Assembly (NCBI GenBank): GCA_943369525.1 | Contig: CALRNL020000001.1 | Location: forward strand, 496,001-560,000 | DNA: 64,000 nt | Source of the DNA: BAIKAL-G1 sp943369525 | GTDB lineage: Bacteria; Cyanobacteriota; Cyanobacteriia; PCC-6307; Cyanobiaceae | Direction: 5' to 3' | Shown here: one piece after another, positions 16,552 through 24,279 of the stretch | Numbering within the stretch: the first letter of the stretch is position 1 | How the letters are laid out: each line of letters begins with the position of its first letter | Program-made: the position numbers and the translations under genes | Notes under the pieces: generated by a model | The model's database searches: none | What the model was told of the DNA's origin: nothing | What the model saw: the letters and a program-made list of their open reading frames with translations, nothing else

Positions 16552-17169
16552 TCAAGCGGGCCCGTCCGATCCCTTGAGCAGGTAAACCCCCTCCTCGCCA
16601 TCGGTGGCCTGCAGGCAGAGGGCAATGGTTTCCTGACGGCTTGTCGGCACCACCCGGCCACAAAAATCGGGTTGAATCGGCAATTCCCGGTGGCCCCGGT
16701 CCACCATTACCAGCAGGCTGACCCGGCGGGGCCGACCCCAGGCCTGGAGGGCTTCGAGGGCCGCCCGCACGGTGCGACCCGTAAAGATCACGTCATCCAC
16801 CAACACCACACTGCGGTCTTCCAAATCGGCCGGCAATTCCGTGGGGATTCCCAGGCGGGTGCCAACACGCCCCAGGTCGTCGCGGTGGAAGGTGGGATCC
16901 AGGCTGCCCTGGTCCACGGCATGGCCGGCGATGGTGCCGATCTGGTTGGCGAGCACCTGGGCCAGGGCCACCCCCCGGGTGGGAATGCCCAGCAGCACCA
17001 GCTCCCGGCTATCGGCAACGCTCTCCAACACCTGGGAGGCTAACCGGCTCAGGGTGCGGGAGAGCTCCAGGGGCGACAGGATTTCCACCCTCCCCACGGC
17101 GGCCGGGCCGCGGCCGGGGGGCAAGGGCTCCGATTGCCCCGCGAAACCCTGCTGAGGAGAAGGCGACAT
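16552..17169 (-). CDS. pyrR: PyrR bifunctional regulator/uracil phosphoribosyltransferase
   Basis: 205 aa from ATG 17169. The open frame continues to 17559, but that part is not PyrR-like and runs under the gpmI start. PRPP-binding motif SVVLVDDVIFTGRTVRAA is at about 120-137, with GIPTRGVALA and TSRQETIALCLQ also present. In other bacteria PyrR attenuates pyr operons by binding RNA and has UPRT activity; in cyanobacteria the regulatory role is less certain. It converges on ftrV with 26 bases between. Confidence 0.92.
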   Translation of the reverse strand: MSPSPQQGFAGQSEPLPPGRGPAAVGRVEILSPLELSRTLSRLASQVLESVADSRELVLLGIPTRGVALAQVLANQIGTIAGHAVDQGSLDPTFHRDDLGRVGTRLGIPTELPADLEDRSVVLVDDVIFTGRTVRAALEALQAWGRPRRVSLLVMVDRGHRELPIQPDFCGRVVPTSRQETIALCLQATDGEEGVYLLKGSDGPA

Positions 17170-17455
17170 CACGGGGCAAGGGGATCCCTGGGACGGGATC
17201 AGCACTGGGCCAAGCCTGGCAGAGCCGAGGCCCCCCAGGCGGGGAGCCCGGGACGTTTCAGCCCCCCAAAGCCAGGGGACTGAACGCCAAGGCCAAGGGG
17301 GGCTTGATGGCCAAAAGCTGACCCACCCAGGGCCCCAGTTGGGCCCATGGCCATCAGGCAGTAAGTTTGTAATTGGTTGAAGTTGTTGAGGGAAAGGGCT
17401 ATTCCGGGTGAAAGCAGCTCCTTCCTCCGATCGCAACCCAGGCCTTGAGCACAGC

Positions 17456-19120
17456 ATGGCTGAATTCCCTGTTTCTGTTCCGCCCCCCCAGCCCGGTGCT
17501 GTTCCACCCGGCCAAGCAATCGGCGCCAAAGCGTCCGTGGCCCCGGTTGTGCTCGCCATCCTGGACGGATGGGGCTATAGCCCAGCCCTGGAGCACAACG
17601 CCATCCGCAACGCCGAGACTCCGGTGATGGATGCCCTGTGGCATGCCTATCCCCACACCCTGATCCAAGCCAGTGGCGCCGAGGTGGGCCTGCCCGACCA
17701 ACAGATGGGCAATTCCGAGGTGGGGCACCTGACGATTGGCTCCGGCCGGATCATCCGCCAGGAGTTGGTGCGCATTGGCCAGGCCGTGCGCGACGGCAGC
17801 ATCGCCCGCAATGCTTCCCTCAACGATTTAGCCGACGAATTGCTCGCCAATGGCCACACCCTGCACCTGATCGGCCTCTGTTCCAACGGGGGCGTGCACA
17901 GCCATGTCAGCCACGTGGGTGGACTGTTGACGTGGGCAGCGGAACGGGGCCTCCAGGATGTCTGCATCCATGTCACGACCGACGGACGCGACACCCCAAC
18001 CCAGAGCGCTCCGGGCTTCATTGCCAGCCTGGAGGCCCAGATCGCCGCAGCCGGCGTCGGCCGACTCAGCACCATCTGCGGCCGCTATTGGGCCATGGAC
18101 CGGGACAACCGCTGGGAGCGGACCGAAAAGGCCTATCGGCTGCTGAGCCAAGACGACGGCGCCAGTGGACTGACGGCCCTGCAGGTGGTTGAGGCCTCCT
18201 ACGCTGAAGGCATTACCGATGAATTCATCGAACCCACCCGGCTGGGGCCTGGCCACCTCAAGCCCGATGACGGCGTGATCTGTTTCAACTTCCGCCCCGA
18301 CCGGGTGCGACAGCTGATCCGGGCCATGGTGATGCCCGAGTTCGAGCCCTTCGAGCGGGACCAGATCAGCCCCCTGCATGTGGTGACCTTCACCCAATAC
18401 GAGCGCGGCCTGCCCGTTGAAGTGGCGTTTCCCCCGGAATCCCTCGATGGCCTGCTGGGGGAGGTGGTGTCGAACCACGGCCTGCGCCAGTTCCGCACCG
18501 CCGAAACGGAGAAATACCCCCACGTCACCTACTTCCTCAATGGTGGCATCGAAAAACCGTTCCCCGGCGAAGACCGCCATCTGGTGCCCTCCCCCCGGGT
18601 CGCCACCTACGACCAGTCGCCGGCCATGTCCGCCGACCAGCTCACCGAAAGCTGTATTGCGGCGATCCGTAAGGGCATCTACTCCCTGGTGGTGATCAAT
18701 TACGCCAATCCGGACATGGTGGGCCACACGGGCCAAATGGAGGCGACCACCCAGGCCATCGCCACCGTGGACCACTGCGTCGGCCGCCTGATGGAAGCCA
18801 CCAATCGCATGGGCGGCACCCTCCTGATCACGGCCGATCATGGCAATGCCGAGGTGATGGAGGGTCCCGATGGCAGGCCCTGGACCGCCCACACCACCAA
18901 TCCGGTGCCCGTGATCCTGGTGGAAGGCGAACAACGCAAACTGCCCGGCCATGGCACCAACGTGCAATTGCGCGAGGGCGGTGGTCTGGCCGATATCGCC
19001 CCAACCCTGCTGGCGATCCTGGGCCTACCCCAGCCCACCCTGATGACGGGCCAATCCCTCGTGGTGCCGGTTCCGCTGGTCGTTAGCGAAACCCGCCAGC
19101 CCCTCAGCCTGGGCGCCTGA
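17456..19120 (+). CDS. gpmI: 2,3-bisphosphoglycerate-independent phosphoglycerate mutase
   Basis: Glycolytic/gluconeogenic enzyme interconverting 3- and 2-phosphoglycerate using two manganese ions, 554 aa. Metal ligands are visible in LAILDGWG (Asp37), MGNSEVGH (catalytic Ser87) and TADHGNAE near the C-terminus, plus VTTDGRDT. The start is ATG 17456, followed by a short Pro-rich leader before the conserved APVVLAILDGWG. It is followed 58 bases later by secG on the same strand, a common cyanobacterial pairing. Confidence 0.96.
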   Translation: MAEFPVSVPPPQPGAVPPGQAIGAKASVAPVVLAILDGWGYSPALEHNAIRNAETPVMDALWHAYPHTLIQASGAEVGLPDQQMGNSEVGHLTIGSGRIIRQELVRIGQAVRDGSIARNASLNDLADELLANGHTLHLIGLCSNGGVHSHVSHVGGLLTWAAERGLQDVCIHVTTDGRDTPTQSAPGFIASLEAQIAAAGVGRLSTICGRYWAMDRDNRWERTEKAYRLLSQDDGASGLTALQVVEASYAEGITDEFIEPTRLGPGHLKPDDGVICFNFRPDRVRQLIRAMVMPEFEPFERDQISPLHVVTFTQYERGLPVEVAFPPESLDGLLGEVVSNHGLRQFRTAETEKYPHVTYFLNGGIEKPFPGEDRHLVPSPRVATYDQSPAMSADQLTESCIAAIRKGIYSLVVINYANPDMVGHTGQMEATTQAIATVDHCVGRLMEATNRMGGTLLITADHGNAEVMEGPDGRPWTAHTTNPVPVILVEGEQRKLPGHGTNVQLREGGGLADIAPTLLAILGLPQPTLMTGQSLVVPVPLVVSETRQPLSLGA

Positions 19121-19178
19121 TTCAGCGAGTGCTCCCAGGGCGCCGGCGTCCTCCACCGCCAAGACCTAGGCTGGGTAA

Positions 19179-19409
19179 ATGCTTCAGAACATTCTTTCCT
19201 GGGTCTGGATCGCCAGCGGCCTCCTGCTGGTGGTCTCGGTGTTGCTGCACAGCCCCAAGGGCGACGGCATGGGTGGCCTGGCCAGCAGTGGCAGCTCCAT
19301 GTTCAGCAGCGCCCGCAGCGCCGAAGACACCCTCAACCGCATCACCTGGACCCTGCTGTCCCTCTTCCTGGGGTTGGCCGTGGTGTTGAGTGCCGGCTGG
19401 CTCAATTAG
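19179..19409 (+). CDS. secG: Preprotein translocase subunit SecG
   Basis: 76 aa with two transmembrane helices (about 4-22 and 53-72) joined by the loop HSPKGDGMGGLASSGSSMFSSARSAEDTLNR, the SecG signature. It is an accessory part of the SecYEG channel in plasma and thylakoid membranes. It lies between gpmI and msrB; its stop is only seven bases before the msrB start. Confidence 0.93.
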   Translation: MLQNILSWVWIASGLLLVVSVLLHSPKGDGMGGLASSGSSMFSSARSAEDTLNRITWTLLSLFLGLAVVLSAGWLN

Positions 19410-19416
19410 GTTGGCC

Positions 19417-19902
19417 ATGAAGCGGCGTGGCCTATTTGGACTGCTGGGTTCGGCCCTAGTGCCCTGGATCGGGGCCAAACCAGCCGGGGCCGCATCACCG
19501 CCTGCGGACTCCAATTGGCAACTTAGCCCAAGCCAATGGCGTGCGCGGCTGGGGCCGGAAGCCTTCTCGGTGCTACGGCAGGCCGGCACGGAACGGCCCT
19601 TTAGCAGCCCCCTCAACAAAGAAAAACGCCAGGGCACCTATGGCTGCGCCGGCTGCCAGCTGCCCCTGTTCAGCTCCAAGGCCAAATACGACAGCGGCAC
19701 GGGCTGGCCCAGTTTTTACGAGGCCCTACCCGGCGGCATCGCCACGAAAGTGGACTTCAAACTGATCATTCCTCGCACCGAATACCATTGCCGCCGCTGT
19801 GGCGGGCACCAGGGCCATGTCTTTGATGACGGCCCTAAGCCCACTGGCAAGCGCTACTGCAATAACGGGGTGGCCCTGGTGTTTCAAGCCAAAGCCAACT
19901 GA
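19417..19902 (+). CDS. msrB: Exported methionine-R-sulfoxide reductase B
   Basis: 161 aa from ATG 19417. The first 26 residues form a signal (MKRRGLFGLLGSALVPW...AGAAS), with a twin Arg close to Tat style but short of the full motif. The enzyme domain has zinc Cys77/Cys80 (CAGC) and Cys125/Cys128 (CRRC), substrate residues in SGTGWPSF, and catalytic Cys148 in KRYCNNGVALVF. It repairs oxidised methionine using thioredoxin or a similar donor. Location outside the cytoplasm (periplasm or lumen) is inferred from the leader. Confidence 0.92.
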   Translation: MKRRGLFGLLGSALVPWIGAKPAGAASPPADSNWQLSPSQWRARLGPEAFSVLRQAGTERPFSSPLNKEKRQGTYGCAGCQLPLFSSKAKYDSGTGWPSFYEALPGGIATKVDFKLIIPRTEYHCRRCGGHQGHVFDDGPKPTGKRYCNNGVALVFQAKAN

Positions 19903-20028
19903 ACGGGCCAGGCCTTGGCACCGGACCCCCTATCTGCAGGGCGAAGGCTGGTTGGAATCCGGTTGTCAGGGGAGCGGAGCCAGGGCCAAGCAGCTGGATG
20001 GGTTGATGGCGAGGAGCCCTAGGCCTGA

Positions 20029-20193
20029 TCAGCTCCTTACCTTGGCCGGATGGGCGCTCCAACTCGGGCAGAGGTTAGGCAGGGACCAATCGGAGCTGAG
20101 CACGGTGCTCCAATGGCGGCAATAGCCAAGACCACCCAAGGATCGGGAGTCGAAATAGCGGCAGCTGCTGCATTTGGCAGGGATCGGAGGCAA
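20029..20193 (-). CDS. Small four-cysteine protein, possibly metal-binding
   Basis: About 54 aa if started at TTG 20193; the start is uncertain, with another TTG further upstream. The sequence has CSSCRYFD, GYCRHW and LPNLCPSW, with aromatic residues after each cysteine, as in compact zinc-ribbon or iron-binding modules. No other frame here looks as protein-like. It converges on msrB and lacks a clear ribosome-binding site. Its family is not named; similarity to small picocyanobacterial Cys-rich proteins is from memory only. Confidence 0.42.
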   Translation of the reverse strand: MPPIPAKCSSCRYFDSRSLGGLGYCRHWSTVLSSDWSLPNLCPSWSAHPAKVRS

Positions 20194-20305
20194 GTTGGCA
20201 GCAGCAGCGCGCCAGCATGGTAACGAAATCAAGACCGAAGCCGCCGATGACCTGCCCCAGGCAGGCCCTGCGCCCTTACTGTGGGCTAATAACAAAAGTT
20301 CAGCC

Positions 20306-20437
20306 ATGCAGCGCCTGTTCACCGCAACCCTAATGGCATCGATCTTCCTGTTTGCCGGCGGGGCCCAAGCCTGTGAAAAGCACCTGCATGGCCACCAAAC
20401 CAATTCAAACACCGCAGCTGAAGCTGTCAAAAACTAA
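20306..20437 (+). CDS. Very small exported protein with CEKHLHGHQ motif
   Basis: 43 aa from ATG 20306. A hydrophobic leader (MQRLFTATLMASIFLFAGG) ends at AQA, a good signal-peptidase site, leaving a mature peptide of about 20 residues that starts CEKHLHGHQ. One Cys and three His in nine residues suggest metal or haem contact. Similar short secreted peptides seem to occur in marine Synechococcus, but I cannot confirm that here. A hairpin follows the stop. Confidence 0.6.
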   Translation: MQRLFTATLMASIFLFAGGAQACEKHLHGHQTNSNTAAEAVKN

Positions 20438-21101
20438 TCTGTTCTAGGGATCGATTCTGTGGGGGCATCGATCCCTTAGCAATCGAAAGGCCCTTCTGTT
20501 CTTCAGGTTCCCTAGGGCTGCAACCAATCCTTAGGGGCATGCCCCCTAGCCTCCACGTGGGGCCGCCATTCCAGCCGATCGAATCGGGGAGGCATGCCTA
20601 TGGATGGCAGGTTCAAGGGCATCCCATGGTGACCCTATCCCGTAGACAAACGGGGCCAGGGCAAGCCATCTGGGCAACGGATTGGCCATGCAAATGGGCT
20701 TTTACAACGCCCCATCACCAAAAAATTTCCCAGGGGCAGCCAGGTCCCAATCCCCAGAGATATCCCGTCATCCCTTGACCGCCCGGCCATGGCTTGGCGC
20801 CCATAGCCGACCCCTAAGGCAACCATCGCCAGGGCCCCTGCAGTGTCGCCCATCCCCATCCAAACTTTACGCTTTTTGGAGATCAAGATTGCCAGCTTTT
20901 TACCGGCAACCAATAGGTCAATCCAGCGACTATTGAGGCAATAAACAAAGGCAGAAATCGATCATTGCCTCCCAACTGAAGCAAGAGAACGTCTTAAATT
21001 GAGCCCCGAAAATACATCTTTCAAGCTATGCGGTCATTATTGCAACTCAACAAAACCCTGATTCAAGCCCCAGCGCTTCCGCCGCCTGGCCTGGACACCG
21101 T
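20438..21101. other. 664-base gene-poor stretch, AT-richer than its surroundings
   Basis: No frame looks like protein. A small hairpin TAGGGG/CCCCTA lies at 20532-20548. From about 20,850 to 21,060 the sequence is visibly richer in A and T than neighbouring DNA, with runs such as CTTTTTGGAG and AATAAACAAAGG. It may hold a decayed gene, a small RNA or promoters; nothing can be assigned. Confidence 0.4.
20446..20476. terminator. Hairpin after the small exported-protein gene
   Basis: 10-bp perfect stem AGGGATCGAT/ATCGATCCCT (20446-20455 with 20467-20476) and an 11-base loop, nine bases after the stop codon. There is no T-run, so it may act as a 3'-end stabiliser rather than a true terminator. 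Confidence 0.5.
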
Positions 21102-21332
21102 TCAGGATTGGCGCTGCTTAGAGCGGCGCTGCTTTTCCTTCCAGAGCAGCTGGGCCGTGTCATGCAGGGACGTTTGAACCTCGCCCATGAACCGCTTCAG
21201 CCGGCGCTGGGTCTCCTTTTCCGTGGGGAGCATGTCCGAAAAGGTCGCCGCATGGCAGAGGTCGACCAATAGGGCCACCTCCTCGGAGGAAAGGCAAAGC
21301 AGGTGTTCCCGCTCCAGGTGGGTAACCTTCAC
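21102..21332 (-). CDS. Small helical protein, function unknown
   Basis: 76 aa. It begins MKVTHLEREHLLCLSSEEVALLVDLCHAATFSDMLP and ends in a basic helix (WKEKQRRSKQRQS). The pattern is amphipathic helix throughout, no membrane segment. It is translated from an ATG in an otherwise gene-poor zone and has natural codon use. It looks like a conserved cyanobacterial hypothetical; no function is proposed. Confidence 0.62.
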   Translation of the reverse strand: MKVTHLEREHLLCLSSEEVALLVDLCHAATFSDMLPTEKETQRRLKRFMGEVQTSLHDTAQLLWKEKQRRSKQRQS

Positions 21333-21907
21333 GGCTCGCTTGCGAATGACTCAGTTTAGCGGTAAAGCGCCATTCGGCCCAAAGACAAGGCCTCCTTTAG
21401 GTTTAGCCATAGGTTGGTCGTTGCCGCTGCCAGGCCCGGGCCTGGACCGCCCTAGACCGCTTCACCAGTCCCACCGCCCTGGTCCCCTGGGCCCAGGGCT
21501 AAGCCGAGCGCGCGTCGACAACCCCATGGAGGCACTAGCGGCACCACTGGCTGGGCTTGCCCGACCAAACCCAGCATTCGGCGGTGGGCGCCACGGCCTA
21601 GGCCATCAAGTCCTGAATGGAAACCGCAATGCCGTGGGAGGCCGCTAGGGCCAAGATTTGTTCGGGCGATTGGACCTGCTGGAGTTGGCCGCAGAAGTCG
21701 CGCTGCCCATGCATAAATCCCCAAACCGAAAGAGCCATCCGACTTGCTGGAGCGGGTTCAAGATCTGGGCTTGGGGCCCATGGGGTGAGGGGGTTCTAGC
21801 CCAGGCACACCAGCAGCCCTCGGGCCGCTGCATCCCCACCAACTTCGGGGCCATGCCCCACGGGGCGTTCGCCTCACTAGCACTGACAGGCAGGAGCTGC
21901 GACCATC
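21333..21907. other. 575-base gap without a supported gene
   Basis: Open frames here run through low-complexity Gly/Pro/Arg sequence or are extensions of a shadow frame antisense to groEL. None has a convincing start or domain. The right end abuts the groEL terminator. Confidence 0.45.
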
Positions 21908-21936
21908 AAAAAGGCCCGGGGGCAAGCCCCCGGGCC
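21908..21936 (-). terminator. Intrinsic terminator of groESL
   Basis: Minus-strand reading gives an 11-bp stem GGCCCGGGGGC/GCCCCCGGGCC (21913-21923 with 21926-21936), a minimal loop and five T (21908-21912). It lies 36 bases after the groEL stop. Confidence 0.92.
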
Positions 21937-21972
21937 CAGCTGACCATCGAGTCAGGCTCGAGGAGCCTGAAC

Positions 21973-23607
21973 TCAATAGTCGAAGTCGCCGCCCATGCCG
22001 CCGCCGCCGGCGGGAGCCGCTTCCTTCTTCTCGGGCATGTCAGCCACGATGCACTCGGTGGTGAGCACCATGCCGGCGATCGAGGCGGCATTCTGCAGGC
22101 CAGAACGGGTCACCTTGGCGGGATCGACGATGCCAGCGGCCAGCATGTCGACGTACTCACCGGTGGCAGCGTTGTAACCCTCGTTAAAGGGCATGTTTTT
22201 GACATGCTCTGCCACGACGGCGCCGTTGACACCTGCGTTCTCAGCGATCCGCTTCAGGGGAGCAGTGAGGGCGGAAGCGACGATGGTGGCGCCAATCAGC
22301 TCCTCGCCTACGAGGTTGGCAGCAGCCCACTCCTCCAGGGCCGGAGCCAGGTGGGCCAGGGTGGTGCCACCACCGGGGACGATGCCTTCTTCAACGGCCG
22401 CCTTGGTGGCGTTGATGGCGTCTTCCAGGCGCAGCTTCTTGTCCTTCATCTCGGTTTCGGTGGCGGCGCCCACCTTCACCACAGCCACGCCACCGCTGAG
22501 CTTGGCCAGACGCTCCTGCAGCTTCTCCTTGTCATAGGAGGAGTCGGTTTCGTCCATCTGCTTGCGCAGTTGCTCGCAGCGGGCCTTGACGGCCACCTCG
22601 TTGCCTTCGGCCACGATCGTGGTGGTGTCCTTGTTGATGGTCACCCGGCGGGCGGTGCCCAGCATCTCCAGCTTGGTGTTCTCCAGCTTGAGGCCGGCGT
22701 CCTCGGTGATCAGCTGGCCGTTGGTGAGAACGGCAATGTCCTCAAGCATGGCCTTGCGGCGATCACCGAAGCCAGGGGCCTTGACGGCCGCCACGTTGAG
22801 CACGCCGCGCAGGCGGTTCACCACCAGGGTGGCGAGGGCTTCCTTCTCGATGTCCTCGGCGATGATCAGCAGGGGACGGCCGGTGCGGGCGATCTGCTCG
22901 AGCACGGGCACCAGGTCTTGGACCAGGCCGATCTTCTTGTCGGTGAGCAGGATGTAGGGCTCCTCAAGCACCGCTTCCATCCGCTCGGTGTCGGTGGCGA
23001 AGTAGGGCGAGATATAGCCCTTGTCGAAGCGCATGCCTTCGGTGACCTCGAGCTCGGTGGTCATCGATTTGCCCTCTTCTAGGGAAATCACGCCTTCCTT
23101 GCCGACCTTATCCATCGCATCGGCGATCATGCGACCCACTTCTTCGTCGTTACCGGCGGAGATGGTGCCGACCTGGGCGATGGCGTTGCTGTCGCTGATC
23201 GGTTTGGCGTGCTCCTTGATCTTGGCGACCAGGAACTCAGACGCCTTATCAATGCCCTTTTTGAGGGTGATGGCGTTGGCGCCAGCAGCCACGTTGCGCA
23301 GGCCCGCCTTGACCATGGCGTGGGCCAGCACCGTGGCGGTGGTGGTGCCGTCACCGGCAGCATCGTTGGTTTTGGAGGCGGCCTGACGGATCAGGGCGAC
23401 ACCTGTGTTCTCGATGTGGTCTTCGAGTTCGATCTCCTTGGCGATCGTGACGCCGTCGTTGATGATCTGGGGTGCACCGAACTTCTTCTCGAGCACCACG
23501 TTGCGGCCCTTGGGTCCAAGGGTGACGGCAACGGCTTCGGCCAGAATGTCGATACCGCGTTCGAGGGCCCGGCGGGCTTGCTCGTTATAAATGATTCGTT
23601 TAGCCAT
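21973..23607 (-). CDS. groEL: Chaperonin GroEL
   Basis: 60-kDa chaperonin subunit, 544 aa, forming the double-ring folding chamber. Seen are LGPKGRNVVLEKKFG, the ATP motif GDGTTTATVLA, and the C-terminal signature AAVEEGIVPGGGTTL. The tail is GGGGMGGDFDY, shorter in GGM repeats than in E. coli. It follows groES with a 64-base spacer and shares its heat-shock control. Confidence 0.97.
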   Translation of the reverse strand: MAKRIIYNEQARRALERGIDILAEAVAVTLGPKGRNVVLEKKFGAPQIINDGVTIAKEIELEDHIENTGVALIRQAASKTNDAAGDGTTTATVLAHAMVKAGLRNVAAGANAITLKKGIDKASEFLVAKIKEHAKPISDSNAIAQVGTISAGNDEEVGRMIADAMDKVGKEGVISLEEGKSMTTELEVTEGMRFDKGYISPYFATDTERMEAVLEEPYILLTDKKIGLVQDLVPVLEQIARTGRPLLIIAEDIEKEALATLVVNRLRGVLNVAAVKAPGFGDRRKAMLEDIAVLTNGQLITEDAGLKLENTKLEMLGTARRVTINKDTTTIVAEGNEVAVKARCEQLRKQMDETDSSYDKEKLQERLAKLSGGVAVVKVGAATETEMKDKKLRLEDAINATKAAVEEGIVPGGGTTLAHLAPALEEWAAANLVGEELIGATIVASALTAPLKRIAENAGVNGAVVAEHVKNMPFNEGYNAATGEYVDMLAAGIVDPAKVTRSGLQNAASIAGMVLTTECIVADMPEKKEAAPAGGGGMGGDFDY

Positions 23608-23671
23608 GGAGGGCCTGGGAAAGGGGGATTGGGAGGGGAGACGAAATCTGGGTGAGGGAGGCGCCTAGGCC

Positions 23672-23983
23672 TCAGTTCACGACAGCCAGGATGTCCTTCT
23701 CGGAGAGCAGCACGTACTCATCGGTGCCGAGCTTGATGTCGGTGCCGGCGTACTTGCTGTAGAGCACCTTGTCGCCGATGCCCACTTCCGGGGTCTGGCG
23801 GGTGCCGTCGTCATTGCGCTTACCGGGGCCCACCTGCACCACCTCGCCCACCTGGGGCTTTTCCTTGGCGGTGTCGGGCAGCAGGATGCCGCCGGCGGTT
23901 TTCTCCTCAGATTCGGAGACCTTGATGAAAATGCGATCTCCGAGCGGTTTGACCGTGGAGACGCTTAGGGAAACAGCAGCCAT
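23672..23983 (-). CDS. groES: Co-chaperonin GroES
   Basis: 103 aa from ATG 23983 (MAAVSLSVSTVKPLGDRIFIKV). The open frame extends 14 residues further upstream, but this start fits the family. The mobile loop SEEKTAGGILLPDTAKEKPQ and the C-terminal YVLLSEKDILAVV are typical. It caps GroEL. The regulatory region upstream carries a CIRCE operator and a K-box-like element. Confidence 0.96.
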   Translation of the reverse strand: MAAVSLSVSTVKPLGDRIFIKVSESEEKTAGGILLPDTAKEKPQVGEVVQVGPGKRNDDGTRQTPEVGIGDKVLYSKYAGTDIKLGTDEYVLLSEKDILAVVN

Positions 23984-24037
23984 GGAGGGATTGCGAGAGC
24001 AACGACATGGCGCCAATGACGCCAATCAACGGTCGAG

Positions 24038-24064
24038 TTAGCACTCTCCCGTCTTGAGTGCCAA
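24038..24064 (-). promoter_or_regulatory. CIRCE operator of groESL
   Basis: TTAGCACTC-N9-GAGTGCCAA, one mismatch from the perfect inverted repeat TTAGCACTC-N9-GAGTGCTAA bound by the HrcA repressor. It lies 55 bases upstream of the groES start codon. On the minus strand a possible -10 (TAGGTT, 24063-24068) touches its edge with a possible -35 (TTGTGG, 24087-24092) 18 bases away, so bound HrcA would block the promoter. Confidence 0.93.
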
Positions 24065-24102
24065 CCTAGGTCCGCCCTTGCCGAGCCCACAACCGGCCGT
24101 CT

Positions 24103-24118
24103 GTGCGGTTGACCGAAC
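24103..24118 (-). promoter_or_regulatory. K-box-like element upstream of groESL
   Basis: Minus-strand sequence GTTCGGTCAACCGCAC matches every fixed position of the cyanobacterial groE K-box, GTTCGG-NNAN-CCNNAC, described for light and heat response independent of HrcA. It sits 38 bases upstream of CIRCE, just upstream of the candidate -35. The motif definition is recalled from the literature on Synechocystis groE genes. Confidence 0.65.
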
Positions 24119-24279
24119 CCGGCCTGGTCCCGGTCGATCAGCCGGTGGCGACTCCCGGCCCCGCCCGCTGCCTGGCCATGGTGGGGGCTCCCATGGGGTT
24201 CGCCTGCGCAGTGGTAAGGTGACGCCGCTTCGGGCGGGCTGCCCAACTCCCGCTGCGACCTCCGCGCTCTTCCTTACTT

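Noticed and set aside
17170..17559. N-terminal extension of PyrR by 130 residues
   Set aside because: The added sequence does not resemble PyrR, overlaps the gpmI start region, and the 205-residue form from 17169 contains the complete domain.
21658..23082. Plus-strand open frame of 474 codons opposite groEL
   Set aside because: It passes through the groEL terminator hairpin and is antisense to groEL; no recognisable protein features.
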